Below are positions 43,318 to 46,596 of a stretch of 46,596 nt of DNA, piece after piece. Where the stretch lies: the NCBI RefSeq assembly GCF_001461035.1, contig NZ_LNAM01000148.1:1-46596 (forward strand). The letters are read 5' to 3'. Below the pieces are notes generated by a model. It was given only the letters and a program-made list of their open reading frames with translations. It searched no databases and was not told the origin of the DNA. The stretch comes from Acetivibrio ethanolgignens. GTDB lineage: Bacteria > Bacillota > Clostridia > Lachnospirales > Lachnospiraceae. Each line of letters starts with the position of its first letter. The stretch's first letter is position 1. The position numbers and the translations under genes were made by a program.

Positions 43318-44469
43318 TTAAAGCCTCAGATTTGTCGCCGACATAACAATCGCAATTGTAAGTAAAAATAAGGCTCCTCCCGTGCATACTGTAAGCAGCA
43401 GAAGCTTTGCCGCTACCGAAGCCCCTGACATACATTCCAGAATCCTTTTATCAGAAACTGGTTGCACTAAAGCAGCTCCCAGCCTATAAAAAAGCATATA
43501 ACAGAAAAGCTTTCCCACAGGGCCCGACATCAAAAGAAGAAGTGCCATAATTCCACCAAGACCTACTGCATTTTTTACTAAAACCCCTGCTCCCAGTACC
43601 GTTTCCGCAACAGAGCCAATCGCATTTCCCACTCCGGGAATCGCTGTTGCCGCCCGCATTAGACCACTTCTTTTTAATTCATCTGCCGCTGGCAGCATAA
43701 TTCCCTGAATAAAATTATATCCGGCCACCAGTCCCAGCATAGCCTTAAGGCTCCAGTTAACCCCCTCTTCAAGGATCTGTGTTGTCTTAGACAATACATC
43801 CTTTTCCATCAAATGATTTAAAAGATGAAGCACAAAATAAATATGAATCAGCGGCAATATCAGCTTTAAAAGTACCATTTCTACCAGCCAGATTACTACC
43901 AGAGCTATCTGATAGAACAGGAGGGAGGTACCTGCCCCGGAAGCCATCGTAACTGTGGTAAAAAAAGCTGGTGCTAAAGCCTTCATAAAATCAGCCAGAC
44001 TCTCAAGAACCAAAGAGGCTGTTTTGGATATCTCAAAAAAGGAGGCTGCCAGCACAGAAAACATCAGAAGATATGCCACATAAAACCCGGTATCAGCTAC
44101 CTGATTACTTTTAAATACGTTTGAAAAATTGGTAAACACTGCCGCTGCAACAGCAATTACCACAACTCGCAGAAGCTGATTTCTATCTTTCTCAAACTCT
44201 TTCACCAGCCCCTCCTTCAGATATCCCCAGATGCTATCCAGGGAAAAGCTCTCCTCCCCGGAAAAAATTTTCTGAATATAGCTCCCTAGATCAAAGCTAT
44301 TAAGCTCAAGCTCTTCTTTCAGAACCCTTTCTGCCTCTCCATAATCTAAATCCCATGCTTCCAGACCTTCTATTCCTGCCGGATTTTCCTGGGCTGTTGC
44401 TTTTAGAGGATTTATAAGACCTCCCAGACATAAAAATCCCACAAGCCATAAAATTTTCCATTTTCCCAT
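43318..44469 (-). CDS. spoIIIAE: stage III sporulation protein AE
   Basis: A 383-residue multi-pass membrane protein with an N-terminal signal-like segment and about seven to eight hydrophobic segments after residue 100. Typical AE segments include VALVVIWLVEMVLLKLILPLIHIY, then GLVAGYNFIQGIMLPAADELKRSG and GVGNAIGSVAETVLGAGVLVKN. Start at 44469 is chosen because AGGTGGAG follows the spoIIIAD stop and precedes MGKWKILW; the longer frame overlaps spoIIIAD. Confidence 0.95.
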   Translation of the reverse strand: MGKWKILWLVGFLCLGGLINPLKATAQENPAGIEGLEAWDLDYGEAERVLKEELELNSFDLGSYIQKIFSGEESFSLDSIWGYLKEGLVKEFEKDRNQLLRVVVIAVAAAVFTNFSNVFKSNQVADTGFYVAYLLMFSVLAASFFEISKTASLVLESLADFMKALAPAFFTTVTMASGAGTSLLFYQIALVVIWLVEMVLLKLILPLIHIYFVLHLLNHLMEKDVLSKTTQILEEGVNWSLKAMLGLVAGYNFIQGIMLPAADELKRSGLMRAATAIPGVGNAIGSVAETVLGAGVLVKNAVGLGGIMALLLLMSGPVGKLFCYMLFYRLGAALVQPVSDKRILECMSGASVAAKLLLLTVCTGGALFLLTIAIVMSATNLRL

Positions 44470-44482
44470 ATCTAAACTCCAC

Positions 44483-44863
44483 CTATGCCAGAAATTCATG
44501 AATCGTTTCTAAAAGTGTTAAAAGCACTGGCATGCTCATGGTGAGTATCGTAAGCTTTCCTGTCATCTCTACCTGATTTGCCACGGTTCCATATCCAGCA
44601 TCCCTGCAAAGCTCGGAAGCCAGCTCTGCTACATAAGTAATTCCTACTATCTTTAAAAGCAGCTGTATATAGCTTTCGCTAAATGCAAGATAGCTCTGTA
44701 TCTTTCCAATTCCCGCCACAATATTCTCCAGCTTATTTACCCCCAAAAGAAGTATCAGTACACAGGCAGCCAGACTAATACCTGTCCCAAATTCTGGTTT
44801 GCTACTCCGAAAAGGTAGTGCCAGAAATACCGCTGCAATTCCTAATAATGCCACCTTAATCAT
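44483..44863 (-). CDS. spoIIIAD: stage III sporulation protein AD
   Basis: A 126-residue membrane protein with about three to four hydrophobic segments and the AD/AC-family motif IVGITYVAELASELCRDAGYGTVANQVEMTGKL. Its start overlaps the stop of spoIIIAC (44860-44863), and the gene order fixes its identity. It is a component of the sporulation channel in the mother cell membrane. Confidence 0.95.
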   Translation of the reverse strand: MIKVALLGIAAVFLALPFRSSKPEFGTGISLAACVLILLLGVNKLENIVAGIGKIQSYLAFSESYIQLLLKIVGITYVAELASELCRDAGYGTVANQVEMTGKLTILTMSMPVLLTLLETIHEFLA

Positions 44864-45066
44864 AATGCAAACAATCCTTTTATCGTATCAAACAGCTCTG
44901 CTATGTAAGGAATAATCCACAAAAGTACTAAAATCAGTCCGGCAAGACTGGTCAAAAAGGCCTGTTCCTCCCGCCCTGCATGCTTTAATACCTGTCCTAG
45001 TACTGAAACCAGAATTCCTACCGCCGCTATTTTAAAAATTAAACTTATATTCATGCCCTTCCTCAT
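44860..45066 (-). CDS. spoIIIAC: stage III sporulation protein AC
   Basis: A 68-residue membrane protein with two hydrophobic segments (about 7-24, 33-60) and the AC pattern LIFKIAAVGILVSVLGQVLKHAGREEQAFLTSLAGLI. Length and position between AB and AD are as usual. ATG overlap with spoIIIAD indicates coupling. Confidence 0.95.
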   Translation of the reverse strand: MRKGMNISLIFKIAAVGILVSVLGQVLKHAGREEQAFLTSLAGLILVLLWIIPYIAELFDTIKGLFAL

Positions 45067-45087
45067 TTCTTAAGTCCGTTTTTTATC

Positions 45088-45615
45088 TTAAAGCAGTAAA
45101 ATCCAGACAAAAGCACCTGCCAATGCCCCCAGCCAGCGATACAAACGAACCTTTTCTCCAATCCTTTTTTCCTCTGCTATAATTTCCCTTTCTATCTCCT
45201 CCAGATAGCAGTTAAGACTGTTAAGCTGTGTTTCCCTGTCCAGTCCTCCCAGGGTCTCTCCCATACGAAGCAATTGTTCTAAATTTCTTCCCGACAGCGA
45301 TGCTTTCTTTGCTTTATCCAGGAGCTCTTCCTGCCATATTTCAAAAAAACTGCCAGCCGCTCTTCCCTCCATTTTAACTGCAATCTCAGCAAATGCCTCC
45401 TTAAGACTGTTTTTGTTCCTCTTTTGCTTTCCAGCAGCTGCTTTGATTGCTTCACTTAACGTGGTTCCTCCATACCGGATTTCACCGGATAAAAGCATAA
45501 AAAACTGCCGTATTTCCTTAAGGCTCTGAAGCTGTTGTTTTTTCTCCTCTGCCATACAGATTCCAGCCGCCCCACAGGATAAAAGCACTAAAATTCCACC
45601 CAAAAGCTTTAACAT
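45088..45615 (-). CDS. spoIIIAB: stage III sporulation protein AB
   Basis: A 175-residue protein with a membrane segment at each end (about 2-20 and 158-175), and between them a helical cytosolic/lumenal domain with LKEIRQFFMLLSGEIRYGGTTLSEAI and ETLGGLDRETQLNSLNCYLEEIEREI, the GspF-like AB signature. Overlaps the end of spoIIIAA by 7 bases. Confidence 0.95.
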   Translation of the reverse strand: MLKLLGGILVLLSCGAAGICMAEEKKQQLQSLKEIRQFFMLLSGEIRYGGTTLSEAIKAAAGKQKRNKNSLKEAFAEIAVKMEGRAAGSFFEIWQEELLDKAKKASLSGRNLEQLLRMGETLGGLDRETQLNSLNCYLEEIEREIIAEEKRIGEKVRLYRWLGALAGAFVWILLL

Positions 45616-46532
45616 ACCCTCTCCCCTTTTCGGTTATAAATTCCTTGTACTCTTCCCGGTTCTCCTGCCACTTCCAGGATAAGAATGCGTTCAAAAAAGC
45701 ACTCCAGTCCCCTTCTTTTAATATCCTCCATGCAGGCTCCATGGGCAGTAGCAAAAATAGTACAGCCACAGTTTACCGCCTGCTCCAGTGCCTCTTTATC
45801 TCTCTGTCCACCAATTTCATCAACTGCCACTATCGTTGGCGACATCGAACGAATCAACATCATAATTCCCTCGGCCTTAGGACAGCAGTCCAGAATATCT
45901 GTCCTTCTTCCCAAATTATTCTGCGGTACTCCAAGATAGCAGGCTCCCAGCTCCGAACGTTCATCTACAACACCTACGTTGACTCCCGGGATATTCTGGC
46001 CACCAGCTTTAATTATATTTCCTTCGGAGGCTGCCCGTATCATATCTCGCAGCAATGTAGTTTTTCCACACCTGGGAGGCGAAACAACAAGAGTAGAATA
46101 CCATCTTTTTTCCTCATTGCACCAAAGCTCCGGCATAACACCTCTCGCACAATCCCTAACTTCATGAGCCAATCGGATATTCAAACAGGAAATATATTTT
46201 ATATTTTTAACCTTCTCCTTTTCTACAATGACCTTGCCACCTACCCCCACCCGATGTCCGCCCTGAATCGTTAAAAATCCTTGTTTCAGTTCCTCTTCAA
46301 AGGCATACATCGAATAGTTGCAAATATATTCCATAGTTTCCCGCAATTCATTTTTTGTTACAAAGCCGCCTTCCTGTCCAAGACTCTGCTCCCGGTTGTT
46401 ATAAATTAACATCACAGGCCAGCCAATTCTAAGCCGTATCTCCTGCAGTTTCTCATAGTCTATTTTTGTCTCTCCTAAAAGCCGCCTGAGCCGCAGAGAC
46501 AGCAGCCGATTAATCTCCTCCTTTTTATCCAT
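45609..46532 (-). CDS. spoIIIAA: stage III sporulation protein AA (ATPase)
   Basis: A 307-residue AAA+-type ATPase related to type II/IV secretion ATPases and thought to power the SpoIIIA channel. Walker A SPPRCGKTTLL at 151-161, Walker B TIVAVDEIGGQRD near 235-245, then the arginine-finger-like segment FERILILEVAG. N-terminal domain with GGHRVGVGGKV. ATG after AGGAG. First gene of the operon; an inverted repeat lies upstream. Confidence 0.96.
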   Translation of the reverse strand: MDKKEEINRLLSLRLRRLLGETKIDYEKLQEIRLRIGWPVMLIYNNREQSLGQEGGFVTKNELRETMEYICNYSMYAFEEELKQGFLTIQGGHRVGVGGKVIVEKEKVKNIKYISCLNIRLAHEVRDCARGVMPELWCNEEKRWYSTLVVSPPRCGKTTLLRDMIRAASEGNIIKAGGQNIPGVNVGVVDERSELGACYLGVPQNNLGRRTDILDCCPKAEGIMMLIRSMSPTIVAVDEIGGQRDKEALEQAVNCGCTIFATAHGACMEDIKRRGLECFFERILILEVAGEPGRVQGIYNRKGERVC

Positions 46533-46549
46533 CTTTTTTCTCCTCGTAT

Positions 46550-46590
46550 AATAAGTTTGTAAGCAAGGATAATTAGCTTACAGACTTATT
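46550..46590 (-). promoter_or_regulatory. inverted repeat and possible promoter upstream of spoIIIAA
   Basis: AATAAGTTTGTAAGC (46550-46564) and GCTTACAGACTTATT (46576-46590) pair over 15 bp with one mismatch, 18 bp ahead of spoIIIAA. On the minus strand GTCTGTA and TTACAAACT, 16 bp apart, weakly resemble a sigma-E promoter, which is the expected control. On the plus strand CTTTTT follows, so it could also be a terminator for a gene to the right. Confidence 0.45.
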
Positions 46591-46596
46591 CTTTTT

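Overview
This window looks like a chromosomal segment of a spore-forming Gram-positive gut bacterium, most likely a Lachnospiraceae member (Clostridia). The evidence is a complete spoIIIA operon (AA to AH), spo0A, spoIVB, two CotF-like coat proteins, strong AGGAGG ribosome binding sites, and the order gap-pgk-tpiA-gpmI-secG-rnr-smpB-ssrA. Species cannot be fixed from the sequence alone.

Positions 1 to about 10,290 are the tail end of an integrated siphophage-like prophage, visibly richer in A+T than the rest. It holds a tape measure gene interrupted by an in-frame TGA, a protein that looks like a distal-tail plus tail-lysin fusion, three small late genes and a terminator. Two short minus-strand genes follow, each ending at a hairpin of the same design. 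No integrase, holin or endolysin lies in the window. The prophage abuts the 3' end of ssrA (tmRNA), a classic integration site, and tandem short repeats beside ssrA look like integrase binding sites.

Positions 10,291 to 19,264 (minus strand) hold the tmRNA gene with its partner smpB, RNase R, SecG, and lower glycolysis (gpmI, tpiA, pgk, gap) with a TRIC-family channel gene between tpiA and gpmI. Sigma-A-type promoters with exact 17-bp spacing can be read ahead of ssrA, secG and gap.

Positions 19,491 to 24,542 hold two CotF-like coat genes, a 750-bp gene-free stretch built of two roughly 300-bp imperfect palindromes, glycogen synthase (glgA), spo0A and spoIVB. Positions 24,776 to 34,699 hold recN, then secreted proteins (a 1257-aa Ig-like repeat protein and an InlB-repeat/Ig-like protein), a 250-aa protein of unknown function, an Rpn-family nuclease and yebC. 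The last five separate recN from nadK, genes that are usually close together with argR; no argR is present here.

Positions 34,787 to 46,532 form a tightly packed minus-strand block, transcribed right to left: spoIIIAA-AB-AC-AD-AE-AF-AG-AH, asp23, nusB, xseA, xseB, ispA, dxs, tlyA, nadK. It links the forespore feeding-tube channel, antitermination, exonuclease VII, isoprenoid precursor synthesis, rRNA methylation and NADP synthesis. Starts were chosen by ribosome binding sites, so several CDS begin inside the longest open frame.
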